The notes under the pieces are model-generated. The model was not told where the DNA came from. It made no database searches and was given only the letters and a program-made list of their open reading frames with translations. A stretch of 27,912 bases of DNA from Candidatus Aminicenantota bacterium (GTDB lineage: Bacteria > Acidobacteriota > Aminicenantia > Aminicenantales > Aminicenantaceae). Each line of letters begins with the position of its first letter. Position 1 is the stretch's first letter. The position numbers and the translations under genes were made by a program. Below, piece by piece: positions 15,873-22,965 of this stretch. The DNA lies in assembly GCA_030673995.1 (NCBI GenBank), contig DAOUYU010000003.1, forward strand, positions 1-27,912. The letters run 5' to 3'.

Positions 15873-17150
15873 TTAAACTTTGGTGACCTTTATTTTCAGG
15901 TTATTCATGACTTCCAGGACTTTGACCTTAGTGCCTTTGGGGATTTTCTCAGAAGCTTCTGCATCCCACAGCTCCCCATGGACAAAGACCTTTCCCTCTG
16001 GATCGAGAACACTTCGAGCTTCGCCGGTTTCTCCGACAAGGCCTTCTTTTCCAGTACGGACTCTTGACATTTGAGCCCGAACGGCTAATGTAATCAAGAA
16101 AATGAAAATCAGAGAAAGCCCTATTGCCACAGGGATGATAAACTTCAGACTGGGCCGTAATTCAGGAATGGGGGCTTTTATAAGCATAATCGAGCCGATA
16201 ACCATGGCGATAATACCTCCTACAGATAAAATGCCGTAACTCTGGACTTTTATTTCAAGGATGAATAATCCTATCGCCAGTAAAATCAATATTAGGCCAA
16301 CATAATTAATGGGCAGAATCTGGAATGAAAAAATGGCCATAAGAAGACATATTCCGCCTAATACACCGGGCAAGATGGAACCAGGATTGGAGAACTCAAA
16401 ATAAAGGCCTAGCAGGCCAAGCATGAGGAGGATATAAGCCAGGTTTGGGTTGGAGATCGTGAGTAGAAATTTCTGTCTGGCTGTCATAGGGATATCGATT
16501 ATTTCTTCATCTTTGAGCTCGAGCAATTCTTCTTCTCCGCCGAATCTCTTGATGCGTTTTCCGTCAAAATATTCTATTATTTCCTGCTCATTCTTGGCTA
16601 TTAAATCGATCAATTTTCCCTCTAAAGCTTCTTTTTCAGTGTAAGATAAGCTTTCTCTGACGGCAGCTTCGGCTAGCTTGGTGTTTCTTCCTCTTTTCTC
16701 TGCAATCGTCTTAATATAAGCGGCTGCATCATGGGTGACCTTATCTTCCATTGTCTTATCCATAGACTGTCCGGTTATAGATACACCCACAGGATGAGCG
16801 GCGCCTGTGTTTGTTCCAGGAGACATGGCAAATATATCACAGGCAATGGCGATAAAAAATCCGGCCGAAGCGTTACGGGCTCCGCTGGGATTGACATAAG
16901 CTACGATAGGGATTTTCGAATTTAGGATTTTCTCGATGATTTCTCTCATCGAGGTGTCTAAACCGCCTGGAGTATTCAAGGTTATAATGACTAAGCTGGC
17001 ATTTTCCTTTTCTGCTCTGTCGATTGTTTTTCTGATGTATTCTGAAGTGATAGGATGGATAGGAGCATTGATCGTAATTTTTAAGATAGATGCATAACTC
17101 GTAAAAGGGAGAAGGAAGATGAGGAGAATTAGAAGAAATCTTTTTTTCAT
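15873..17150 (-). CDS. NfeD-family membrane serine protease (ClpP-class plus OB domain)
   Basis: 425 residues from ATG 17150. I choose this start because it opens a clean signal peptide (MKKRFLLILLIFLLPFTSYA); an upstream ATG at 17216 would add 22 unrelated residues. A ClpP-like protease domain follows (about 21-200), with probable nucleophile S95 (RNASAGFF) and general base K137, spaced as in the archaeal 1510-N protease. Then come several membrane segments (about 235-350) and a C-terminal OB/NfeD domain (about 365-425, GLVGETGEARSVLDPEGKVFV). Such proteases cut the hydrophobic C terminus of partner stomatins, and the partner slipin is the next gene. The ribosome-binding site is close to the ATG, so the start is slightly uncertain. 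Confidence 0.9.
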   Translation of the reverse strand: MKKRFLLILLIFLLPFTSYASILKITINAPIHPITSEYIRKTIDRAEKENASLVIITLNTPGGLDTSMREIIEKILNSKIPIVAYVNPSGARNASAGFFIAIACDIFAMSPGTNTGAAHPVGVSITGQSMDKTMEDKVTHDAAAYIKTIAEKRGRNTKLAEAAVRESLSYTEKEALEGKLIDLIAKNEQEIIEYFDGKRIKRFGGEEELLELKDEEIIDIPMTARQKFLLTISNPNLAYILLMLGLLGLYFEFSNPGSILPGVLGGICLLMAIFSFQILPINYVGLILILLAIGLFILEIKVQSYGILSVGGIIAMVIGSIMLIKAPIPELRPSLKFIIPVAIGLSLIFIFLITLAVRAQMSRVRTGKEGLVGETGEARSVLDPEGKVFVHGELWDAEASEKIPKGTKVKVLEVMNNLKIKVTKV

Positions 17151-17184
17151 TCCTGCTTCATTATAAAGGAGGAGTTGAAGACAA

Positions 17185-17231
17185 GTCAATAATTTATCTT
17201 GACTTTTAATCGTCAATAAATTATTTATAAT
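17185..17231 (+). promoter_or_regulatory. Upstream region of the HU-like gene with direct and inverted repeats
   Basis: Two near-identical direct repeats GTCAATAATTTAT (17185) and GTCAATAAATTAT (17212) lie 27 bp apart; between and over them TTGAC...GTCAA (17199-17216) forms an inverted repeat. A TTGACT (17199-17204) and a TATAAT (17226-17231) are present but 21 bp apart, longer than standard, so the promoter elements are uncertain. An operator or self-regulatory HU site is possible. Confidence 0.35.
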
Positions 17232-17258
17232 TAGTCCATTAGATAAAAGGAGATTCGA

Positions 17259-17531
17259 ATGATTAAGAATGATATCGCCCTAGCTATTGAGAAGAAATCC
17301 GAATTCAATAGGGCAAAATCGTTGTTAATCGTGGAGACTATTCTCGCCACTCTTAAGGATGCACTCGCAGAACACGAGAAAATCGAGATCAGAGGATTTT
17401 CCAGCTTCAAAGTCTTTCGAAAAAAAACAGGATATGGCAGGGATATCAGGCGACAAAAGCAAATCAAAATCAAAGAGGGAAAGAGAATAAAATTTAGACC
17501 TGGCCAGGATTTGAAGAATTTGGATATATAA
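17259..17531 (+). CDS. HU/IHF-family DNA-bending protein
   Basis: 90 residues, full length for the family, with the helical dimerisation half (NRAKSLLIVETILATLKDAL) and the signature IRGFSSFKVFRKK followed by the arm and C-terminal IKFRPGQDLKN. In HU/IHF the arm tip carries RNPxTG, whose proline intercalates into DNA; here the equivalent reads R61-D62-I63-R64, so the proline is replaced by isoleucine. Bending by intercalation may therefore be weaker or different (inference). ATG 17259 is preceded by AAAAGGAG at good spacing. Divergent from nfeD. Subtype (HU, IHF-alpha or other) cannot be assigned. Confidence 0.9.
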   Translation: MIKNDIALAIEKKSEFNRAKSLLIVETILATLKDALAEHEKIEIRGFSSFKVFRKKTGYGRDIRRQKQIKIKEGKRIKFRPGQDLKNLDI

Positions 17532-17666
17532 AAAGAGGTTGAATCCGGATCTAAAGAGAAGAAGTTGTTGGAAATCCTGTCATTGATTTCATGCTACACT
17601 TTCAAACCTAATTTTAATCTGGATCCTTTCATACATTTTTTCTTATCATAAAACAGCCGCGGAGTT

Positions 17667-18620
17667 ATGAGTAAGTATAAAATCAAGCCTCATTTACCAG
17701 AGGGTCTAAAAACATATTCTCTTTACTCAAGAGAAAGCAAAGTCAATATTAACACTTTTGCGAAGGTCTTGGCTCCGGAAAAAGCCTTTATTCGTTTTAT
17801 CGACAGTCTTCCAGATATTCTGGCAGGTGGAGATTATAAAACGTTCATTTCTTTGATGGGGAAAGCAAAAAAGAGGAACAAAGCAATACTTTTTGCCTTG
17901 GGTGCGCATGTCATAAAAGTGGGATTGAGCCCCCTTATTATCGATCTGCTGAAGCATGGATGGATCACGGCCCTTGCTCTCAATGGGGCTGGAATCGTCC
18001 ATGATTTTGAAATTGCCCTTACTGGTCAGACTTCAGAAGATGTGGAACTTCAGATTAAAAATGGACAGTTTGGTATGGCCCGAGAAACAGGTGAAATGTT
18101 GAATGATGCAATAAATTTGGGAGTCAAAGAAGGGTTTGGTTTAGGTGAGGCGGTTGGAAAGATGATAGCTGAATATGATTTTCCTCATAAAGACACGAGT
18201 CTTCTTTCCGCTGCATACAGCCTGAACATCCCGGTCACAGTCCATGTTGCCATTGGCACGGATATTATTCATTTTCATCCCAAAGTGAAGGGGGAAGCTC
18301 TTGGGGAAGCCTCCTTAAAGGATTTTTTTCTTTTTTGTTCCTTGTTGGAAAGGCTTGAAGGTGGCGGAGTTTTCATCAATGTTGGTTCAGCAGTGATCTT
18401 ACCCGAGGTTTTTCTCAAAGCGGTGTCTTTCCTCAGGAACAAGGGACGGTCGATCGAGGAATTTTCGACTGCTGTGTTCGATTTTATCCACCATTATCGC
18501 CCTTATCAGAATGTGGCGAAGAGACCTTTAGGAAAAAAGGGGAAGGGATTTTATTTTATTGGCCACCATGAGCTCATGATCCCGCTTTTGGCCGCAACTC
18601 TAAAATCCATAGATGCCTGA
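17667..18620 (+). CDS. Deoxyhypusine-synthase-like protein of unknown function
   Basis: 317 residues; no signal peptide. The central region, AILFALGAHVIKVGLSPLII then ITALALNGAGIVHDFEIAL, and the later DIIHFHPKVKGEALG have the order and glycine pattern of the NAD-binding Rossmann-like fold in the deoxyhypusine/homospermidine synthase family. I do not see the deoxyhypusine synthase catalytic-lysine block clearly, and bacteria lack the eIF5A substrate, so a different reaction is likely. The end includes GKGFYFIGHHELMIPLLAA. GGAG lies just before the ATG at 17667. It is separate from the HU gene by 135 bp, in which I see nothing certain. Its TGA stop forms part of an interspersed repeat. Family assignment is tentative. 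Confidence 0.5.
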   Translation: MSKYKIKPHLPEGLKTYSLYSRESKVNINTFAKVLAPEKAFIRFIDSLPDILAGGDYKTFISLMGKAKKRNKAILFALGAHVIKVGLSPLIIDLLKHGWITALALNGAGIVHDFEIALTGQTSEDVELQIKNGQFGMARETGEMLNDAINLGVKEGFGLGEAVGKMIAEYDFPHKDTSLLSAAYSLNIPVTVHVAIGTDIIHFHPKVKGEALGEASLKDFFLFCSLLERLEGGGVFINVGSAVILPEVFLKAVSFLRNKGRSIEEFSTAVFDFIHHYRPYQNVAKRPLGKKGKGFYFIGHHELMIPLLAATLKSIDA

Positions 18621-18637
18621 ATTATTCATAAAAACTG
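18615..18637 (+). repeat. Interspersed stop-codon-associated repeat, copy C
   Basis: GCCTGA then ATTATTCATAAAAACTG. The TGA at 18618-18620 is the stop codon of the deoxyhypusine-synthase-like gene. Shares 17 core bases with copy D at 22902. Confidence 0.7.
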
Positions 18638-18639
18638 TG

Positions 18640-18670
18640 AAAAGGGAGGTTCCCCCTCTTTTTCTCTTTT
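18640..18670. terminator. Possible intrinsic terminator between convergent genes
   Basis: AAAAGGGAGG and CCCCTCTTTT around a short TTC-containing loop, with some G-T pairs, followed on the plus strand by T-rich sequence and preceded by A-rich sequence. It sits between the converging 17667 gene and coaE, fitting bidirectional termination. Confidence 0.4.
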
Positions 18671-19299
18671 TAACTTTTGTTTTTCATTTCATAGTCAAAC
18701 AGTAAATTCCTGTAAACCCGTTCAGTTTGTTCTACGGTGCTTCCGAGCGAACCGGATGTGTCGATTGTGTAATCTGCATAGTTCATTTTTTCTCGGGGAT
18801 TCATTTGGCTTTTTATTTTCTTCATGGCTTCCGGGTGGCTTATCTGGTCCCTTTCCATGAGTCTTTTTATCTGGATGTCTTCTCTGCAATAAACCATGAT
18901 GATCTTATCGAAGAAATCTGCAAAACCGGCTTCAATGGTTAAAGCAGCCTCAGAGATAAAGATTTTATAGCGCCCCTCTTTTTCGAGAATATCAATAGTC
19001 TCTCTTTTCTTTTCAAGCACAAGAGGGTGAATAATTCTATTGAGAAAGCGTCTTTTTTTCTCATCTGAAAAGACGATCGTTCCCAGTTGAGTACGATTTA
19101 TTGTGTTATCTTTATTGAGGATTTCCTGGTCGAAATGGGCGACGATCTTTTTCCAGGCAGGTTTTTCAGGTTCCATGAGTTCATGAGCTATTTGGTCCGC
19201 ATGATGGATGGCACAGCCTAGCTCTTCTAAAACTTGTGCAGCCACAGATTTTCCGGAAGCGATTCCTCCGGTCAGAGCTACAATCAGCATATCAGTCAT
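18670..19299 (-). CDS. coaE: Dephospho-CoA kinase
   Basis: Final step of coenzyme A synthesis: phosphorylates the 3'-hydroxyl of dephospho-CoA with ATP. 209 residues with the P-loop GGIASGKS at 11-18, then HHADQIAHEL (the D-x-I/x-H motif), the IHPLV segment and MxRDQISHPEAMKKIKSQM in the lid/CoA-binding half; the closing NYADYTIDTSGS is also typical. Two starts are possible (ATG 19299 or ATG 19290); the second has GGA nine bases upstream. It follows the PilZ gene by 76 bp on the same strand and may be the last gene of that operon. Confidence 0.95.
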   Translation of the reverse strand: MTDMLIVALTGGIASGKSVAAQVLEELGCAIHHADQIAHELMEPEKPAWKKIVAHFDQEILNKDNTINRTQLGTIVFSDEKKRRFLNRIIHPLVLEKKRETIDILEKEGRYKIFISEAALTIEAGFADFFDKIIMVYCREDIQIKRLMERDQISHPEAMKKIKSQMNPREKMNYADYTIDTSGSLGSTVEQTERVYRNLLFDYEMKNKS

Positions 19300-19375
19300 T
19301 CCAAACTTATTTTATAAAGCTGGAGTTGTTTATGGGTATAAGTGGAATTCGAGGCCTTAAATTTTATGATGAGTT

Positions 19376-19825
19376 TTATTTCTTTTTTTTAACTTTTCTT
19401 TTTTCTTTTTTCTCTTCTATGGTTTGAGGAAGAATTTCGAACTTTTTTTGAAAGCGTAGTGCCACACCCTGTTTTTTGCCTCTTTCTTTTTTTGCTACTT
19501 CCTCGAGACGTACAGTCAGACCTCCCAAACAGAGCTTCAAATGTTTTCCTTCAGCCAGTTCCTTGGGCATGTCTATCACTAGGTTGAGTTTCGAGCCAAT
19601 AATCACACCAGAATCAAGGCAGAAATAGACTCCTTTGGAACTGATGTTTTCAATTTGTGTGAGCTCATTGAATTTTTTTCCTTTTGGGAGTTCCCCTTCA
19701 ATTTTAACCGGCAGGGGCAGATCGAATCGCCATTCTCTCCGGCGATTGAGTTTGTCGTTGCTGGAGCCAGACTTTTTTGCTGGGGTTTTTCTGACGGTCT
19801 TTTTCTTTGATGATGTTTCTGTCAT
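19376..19825 (-). CDS. PilZ-domain protein with intact c-di-GMP motifs
   Basis: 149 residues. A basic N-terminal tail (KKKTVRKTPAKKSG) leads to the PilZ domain, which holds both binding motifs: RxxxR as R29-x-x-x-R33 (RREWR) and (D/N)xSxxG as N60-I-S62-S-K-G65. The end is again very basic (KKEKRKVKKKK). PilZ domains bind c-di-GMP and act by changing partner interactions. No enzymatic or transmission domain is fused. It is 29 bp downstream of the LuxR-type regulator and shares the V-I-I-G-S-K-L-N-L segment with the degenerate PilZ protein two genes upstream, indicating duplicated relatives. Flanking lysine tails suggest nucleic-acid or membrane contact (inference). Confidence 0.85.
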   Translation of the reverse strand: MTETSSKKKTVRKTPAKKSGSSNDKLNRRREWRFDLPLPVKIEGELPKGKKFNELTQIENISSKGVYFCLDSGVIIGSKLNLVIDMPKELAEGKHLKLCLGGLTVRLEEVAKKERGKKQGVALRFQKKFEILPQTIEEKKEKRKVKKKK

Positions 19826-19854
19826 CGATACCTCTCAGTTATCTTCACAGAGGA

Positions 19855-20589
19855 TTAAAACAGTGCGGAATTGATGGCATACAACGCAAGTTGAAGCCTG
19901 CTATGTGTATTGAGCTTAGCATATATACTCTTTATATGGGATCTTACCGTATTTTTGCTTATAAAAAGAGCCTCAGCAATTTCATCATTGCTTTTTCCTT
20001 TCCCGATAAGCCGAAGAACCTGAAATTCTGTGGGAGTGAGTTGGTCAAGGCTTTTTTCTTTAAGGTCTCTCCCTACTACTGAAATAATCCGATCCATGAT
20101 GCTGCTCATCTTGTCACGAGGGAGCCAAATTTCTCCTTTTTGAATGATCTTAACGGCATCTGCCAAATGGTCGGATGGATCATTCAGATCGAAATACCCT
20201 CTCACGCCTGCATTCATGAGGCTAACCACTTCTTCATGGGCAGGGATATTTCCTAGAAGCAGCAGCCTCGATTTGACCTTCTCAGTTGATAGATCTATGA
20301 TAGCTTGGCATATTTCTCGAATGTTGGGTAATGGCTCAGAATTTGCAAAGAGGATGACATGGGGTTTTAGGTTTTTGATTGATTCCAGGAAAGATTCGAT
20401 CGTGCTTTTTTCGATATTGACAACGTCTATGTCCGGGGTACTCTCAAAAGCTTTCAAGATACCAGAAAGGATGAGATCCGATGTGCTGTAAATAAGAACG
20501 TTGATTTTTGTTTCTGAAGTTTGAGATTTCTTTTTTTCCACAGGTGTCGTTTTTTTTACAGGTTTATCTTCAAGCTTGGAATTTTCCAT
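19855..20589 (-). CDS. LuxR-type transcription factor with degenerate (non-phosphorylatable) receiver
   Basis: 244 residues from ATG 20589. Earlier in-frame starts (TTG 20637, ATG 20631, ATG 20610) lie in a good -35/-10 promoter or beside it, and AGGA precedes 20589. A charged 28-residue leader precedes a receiver-like domain (about 29-150) and a LuxR/GerE helix-turn-helix (about 183-240: LTPTEFQVLRLIGKGKSNDE, then FISKNTVRSHIKSIYAKL). Receiver landmarks are lost: the acidic pair is S35-T36, the phospho-acceptor aspartate position is A82 (ILFANSEP instead of LLDLxMP), and the conserved lysine in GY-LLK is absent (GYFDLND). It should work without phosphotransfer. It is between two PilZ genes, 30 and 29 bp away, suggesting a shared input. 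Confidence 0.85.
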   Translation of the reverse strand: MENSKLEDKPVKKTTPVEKKKSQTSETKINVLIYSTSDLILSGILKAFESTPDIDVVNIEKSTIESFLESIKNLKPHVILFANSEPLPNIREICQAIIDLSTEKVKSRLLLLGNIPAHEEVVSLMNAGVRGYFDLNDPSDHLADAVKIIQKGEIWLPRDKMSSIMDRIISVVGRDLKEKSLDQLTPTEFQVLRLIGKGKSNDEIAEALFISKNTVRSHIKSIYAKLNTHSRLQLALYAINSALF

Positions 20590-20608
20590 AATCCTATGTT
20601 TTAGAGAC

Positions 20609-20637
20609 ATGTTATAAAAACAAAAATTCATTGTCAA
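20609..20637 (-). promoter_or_regulatory. Sigma70-type promoter for the LuxR-type regulator
   Basis: Minus strand TTGACA (20637-20632), 17-bp spacer, TAACAT (20614-20609); an overlapping TATAAC gives a shorter spacer. Predicted transcript start lies just upstream of ATG 20589, which excludes the longer starts of the coding frame. Confidence 0.6.
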
Positions 20638-20667
20638 GGGGAGATTGAATTATGAGAGAGTGGGGAT

Positions 20668-21054
20668 TTACATTTTCTGTCGAGGAGTGGAATGTATTTT
20701 GTAATTTTTATCTAATTGCAGAGATATGAGTTGTTTTTTATTACTGTTATGGTCTTCTTTGACGAAGGTGACTCTTCCAGAGAGTTCGAGTTTAAGATTA
20801 TGCTCTAAGAAAAAGGTTTTGGGAACCTCCAGAGATAAATTTACTCTGGAACCGATTGTCACTCCAGAATTAAGCCGGAAAATAGCTGTTTCGGAGCTTA
20901 AGGAAGAAACTTCTGTGTGTTCTCTGTATTCATTCCCATAAGCGTCAAGCCCTGTAACCAAAGTTGGAAGAGAGAGCTCAAAACTTCGCTCTCTCTTCGC
21001 AACTCCGGTAGCGCCTTGGAAGGAGGGTTTATTGGAGATTCGTGTTGAGTCCAT
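20668..21054 (-). CDS. Degenerate PilZ-like protein
   Basis: 128 residues, recognisable by alignment with the PilZ protein at 19376: both share a short strand ending in L-P, and S-G-V-x-I-G-S-x-x-N-L-x-x-x-x-P. Both c-di-GMP motifs are eroded. The RxxxR equivalent is K20-x-x-x-S24 (KRERS) and the (D/N)xSxxG equivalent is S51-L-S53-S-E-T56. It probably does not bind the nucleotide and may be a structural partner of the canonical copy (inference). First of the four-gene minus-strand run; no strong ribosome-binding site is visible before ATG 21054. Confidence 0.7.
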   Translation of the reverse strand: MDSTRISNKPSFQGATGVAKRERSFELSLPTLVTGLDAYGNEYREHTEVSSLSSETAIFRLNSGVTIGSRVNLSLEVPKTFFLEHNLKLELSGRVTFVKEDHNSNKKQLISLQLDKNYKIHSTPRQKM

Positions 21055-21066
21055 TTTAGGTTACAG

Positions 21067-21095
21067 ATTGTGCCATAGGTCTGGCAGCGTATCAA
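21067..21095 (-). promoter_or_regulatory. Possible promoter for the degenerate PilZ gene
   Basis: Minus strand TTGATA (21095-21090), 17-bp spacer, CACAAT (21072-21067). Transcript start would fall about 10-15 bases before the ATG at 21054, leaving a short leader. Confidence 0.45.
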
Positions 21096-21385
21096 TCGCT
21101 CTTAAGGATGAATTGTTGGGTGATTTTTTTCGATTTTTTCTCATCGGAAAAGGTTATACATGCGGCTAATTGCCTTCAATTCGGGGTTTGATATCTTCAC
21201 CGTAATCATTTAATTTTATCATTGAGTGAATAAAATGACATTTTTCGACTGAAGCGTCAATCACCCTTTTGGATGAAATAAAGGGTGAAATTTCCTTGAA
21301 TTTTCTCACCGTCGCATGACTGCTGTAGCTATTCATCCATTGAATAGAAACCTCCAATTTTCAGAGAGTAGAAAGCATGCCTTTC

Positions 21386-21414
21386 TTGACAAAAAAAACA
21401 GCCGTGGATAGAAT
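21386..21414 (+). promoter_or_regulatory. Strong sigma70-type promoter for proS
   Basis: TTGACA (21386-21391), 17-bp spacer, TAGAAT (21409-21414). Predicted transcript start near 21421 leaves about 23 bases to the preferred proS start. Confidence 0.8.
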
Positions 21415-21443
21415 GACCAAGAACTGAAACAGTGGAGAAAAAA

Positions 21444-22898
21444 GTGAATAAGAATGAGCGATTTGTAAAAAAAATCACTCCAAAGAGTGCTGATTTTTCA
21501 AGGTGGTATACAGAGATTATTCAAAAAGCTGAACTGGCCGATTATGCTCCCGTAAAAGGAATGATGGTTATCAGACCTCCTGGCTATGCCCTGTGGGAAA
21601 ATATCCAACAGTTGCTCGATAAAAGAATAAAAGAATCAGGCCATTCGAATGCATACTTTCCTCTATTAATTCCTGAGAGCTATCTCCAGAAGGAAGCCGA
21701 GCATTTAGAAGGATTTGCACCGGAGGTTGCCTGGGTAACTCATGGAGGACAGGAAGAATTAGAAGAAAGGCTGGCTGTGCGCCCCACGTCAGAAGCCATC
21801 ATTGGCAATATGTATGCCAAATGGATCAAGTCGTGGAGAGATTTACCCGTGTTGATTAACCAATGGGCCAATATTGTCCGATGGGAAAAAGTGACAAGAC
21901 CTTTTTTAAGAACAACAGAATTCTTATGGCAGGAAGGTCATACAGCACATGAAACCAAGGAGGAAGCGGAAAAAGAAACATTGATGATTCTTTCTCTTTA
22001 TAAAGATGCCGTTGAAACAGACCTTGCTATTCCGGTTATAGCAGGGAAAAAAACAGAAAGGGAAAAGTTTGCCGGAGCATTAGAAACCTACGCGATCGAG
22101 GCGCTGATGACAGATGGGAAAGCTCTTCAAATGGGAACATCCCACAATCTGGGCCAGCATTTTTCCAAAGTTTTTAACATCAGATTTGAAGACAGGAACC
22201 AGAACCTTCAATACGCTTGGCAGACTTCCTGGGGAGTATCCACACGCCTCATTGGAGCTGTGGTTATGGCCCATGGTGATGATTCTGGCCTTAAGTTTCC
22301 TCCAAAAGTTGCTCCTATTCAAGTGATCGTTATTCCAATTTCTGTCGGTGACTGGAAGGAAAATGTTCTTCCTTCGGCTCAAAATGTCGAGAGCGAATTG
22401 AAAAAAGCGGGATTAAAAGTAAAACTGGATGATAGAGAAGAGTTCACTCCTGGCTGGAAGTTCTCTGAATGGGAGATGAGAGGTGTTCCGCTTCGGATAG
22501 AGATCGGTCCAAAGGATATAAAGGAAAAACAGGTGATTGCAGTCCGGCGTGATAACAGGGAAAAAGAAGCCATTCCTTTCAATGCGTTGAGTCAAAGGGT
22601 GCCTGAGATTCTGCAAAAGATTCAAGAGTCTATGTTTGAGGAGGCTCTGAAATTTCAACGTGAGAATACCCATGAATTGCAAAACTACGAAGATTTTAAA
22701 ACTGTTATAGAGGCGAAAAAAGGATTTATAAAGACTTTGTGGTGTGGGGACCCGGCTTGTGAGGATGAAATCAAAGAGGAGACCATGGCCACTATACGAG
22801 CTATTCTAATGGAAAAAGAAGAGGAGAAAATCCAGGGAAAGTGTGTTCGCTGCCAGAAGCCCTCTAAGTTCTTAGTTTTTTTTGCCAGAGCATATTGA
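21444..22898 (+). CDS. proS: Prolyl-tRNA synthetase, archaeal/eukaryotic-type
   Basis: Charges tRNA-Pro. 484 residues, of the short class lacking the internal editing domain found in E. coli-type ProRS. Class II motifs are visible: RPTSEAI and RWEKVTRPFLRTTEFLWQEG (motif 2), and the motif 3-like HGDDSGLKFPPKVAP. The anticodon-binding domain follows and the C-terminal zinc-type extension has WCGDPAC and GKCVRC. I prefer GTG 21444 over the GTG 21432 that opens the frame: GGAG at 21434-21437 is six bases before 21444, and the shorter start begins naturally at VNKNERFVKKITP. The repeat copy D begins four bases after the stop. Substrate identity is secure by family. Confidence 0.94.
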   Translation: MNKNERFVKKITPKSADFSRWYTEIIQKAELADYAPVKGMMVIRPPGYALWENIQQLLDKRIKESGHSNAYFPLLIPESYLQKEAEHLEGFAPEVAWVTHGGQEELEERLAVRPTSEAIIGNMYAKWIKSWRDLPVLINQWANIVRWEKVTRPFLRTTEFLWQEGHTAHETKEEAEKETLMILSLYKDAVETDLAIPVIAGKKTEREKFAGALETYAIEALMTDGKALQMGTSHNLGQHFSKVFNIRFEDRNQNLQYAWQTSWGVSTRLIGAVVMAHGDDSGLKFPPKVAPIQVIVIPISVGDWKENVLPSAQNVESELKKAGLKVKLDDREEFTPGWKFSEWEMRGVPLRIEIGPKDIKEKQVIAVRRDNREKEAIPFNALSQRVPEILQKIQESMFEEALKFQRENTHELQNYEDFKTVIEAKKGFIKTLWCGDPACEDEIKEETMATIRAILMEKEEEKIQGKCVRCQKPSKFLVFFARAY

Positions 22899-22901
22899 TC
22901 A

Positions 22902-22926
22902 ACCTGGATTATTCATAAAAACTGCC
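22902..22926 (+). repeat. Interspersed stop-codon-associated repeat, copy D
   Basis: ACCTGG then ATTATTCATAAAAACTG then CC. It begins four bases after the proS stop codon and shares 17 core bases with copy C and 15 of 17 or more with copy A. Confidence 0.7.
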
Positions 22927-22965
22927 ACGATTTTAATGCGGGACAAAAAAAGAGGATAAAGAATT

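Larger units (their letters stand above)
21055..21431. other. Divergent intergenic region between the PilZ operon and proS
   Basis: 377 bp holding a promoter for each direction and a 9-bp perfect hairpin TCACCCTTT (21261-21269) / AAAGGGTGA (21280-21288). A 63-codon minus-strand frame at 21166-21357 shows no family resemblance and I do not call it a gene. No other structure seen. Confidence 0.4.

Noticed and set aside
21166..21357. 63-codon minus-strand frame in the intergenic region before proS
   Set aside because: TTG start without a ribosome-binding site, no family resemblance, and it spans a hairpin; kept only as a note.
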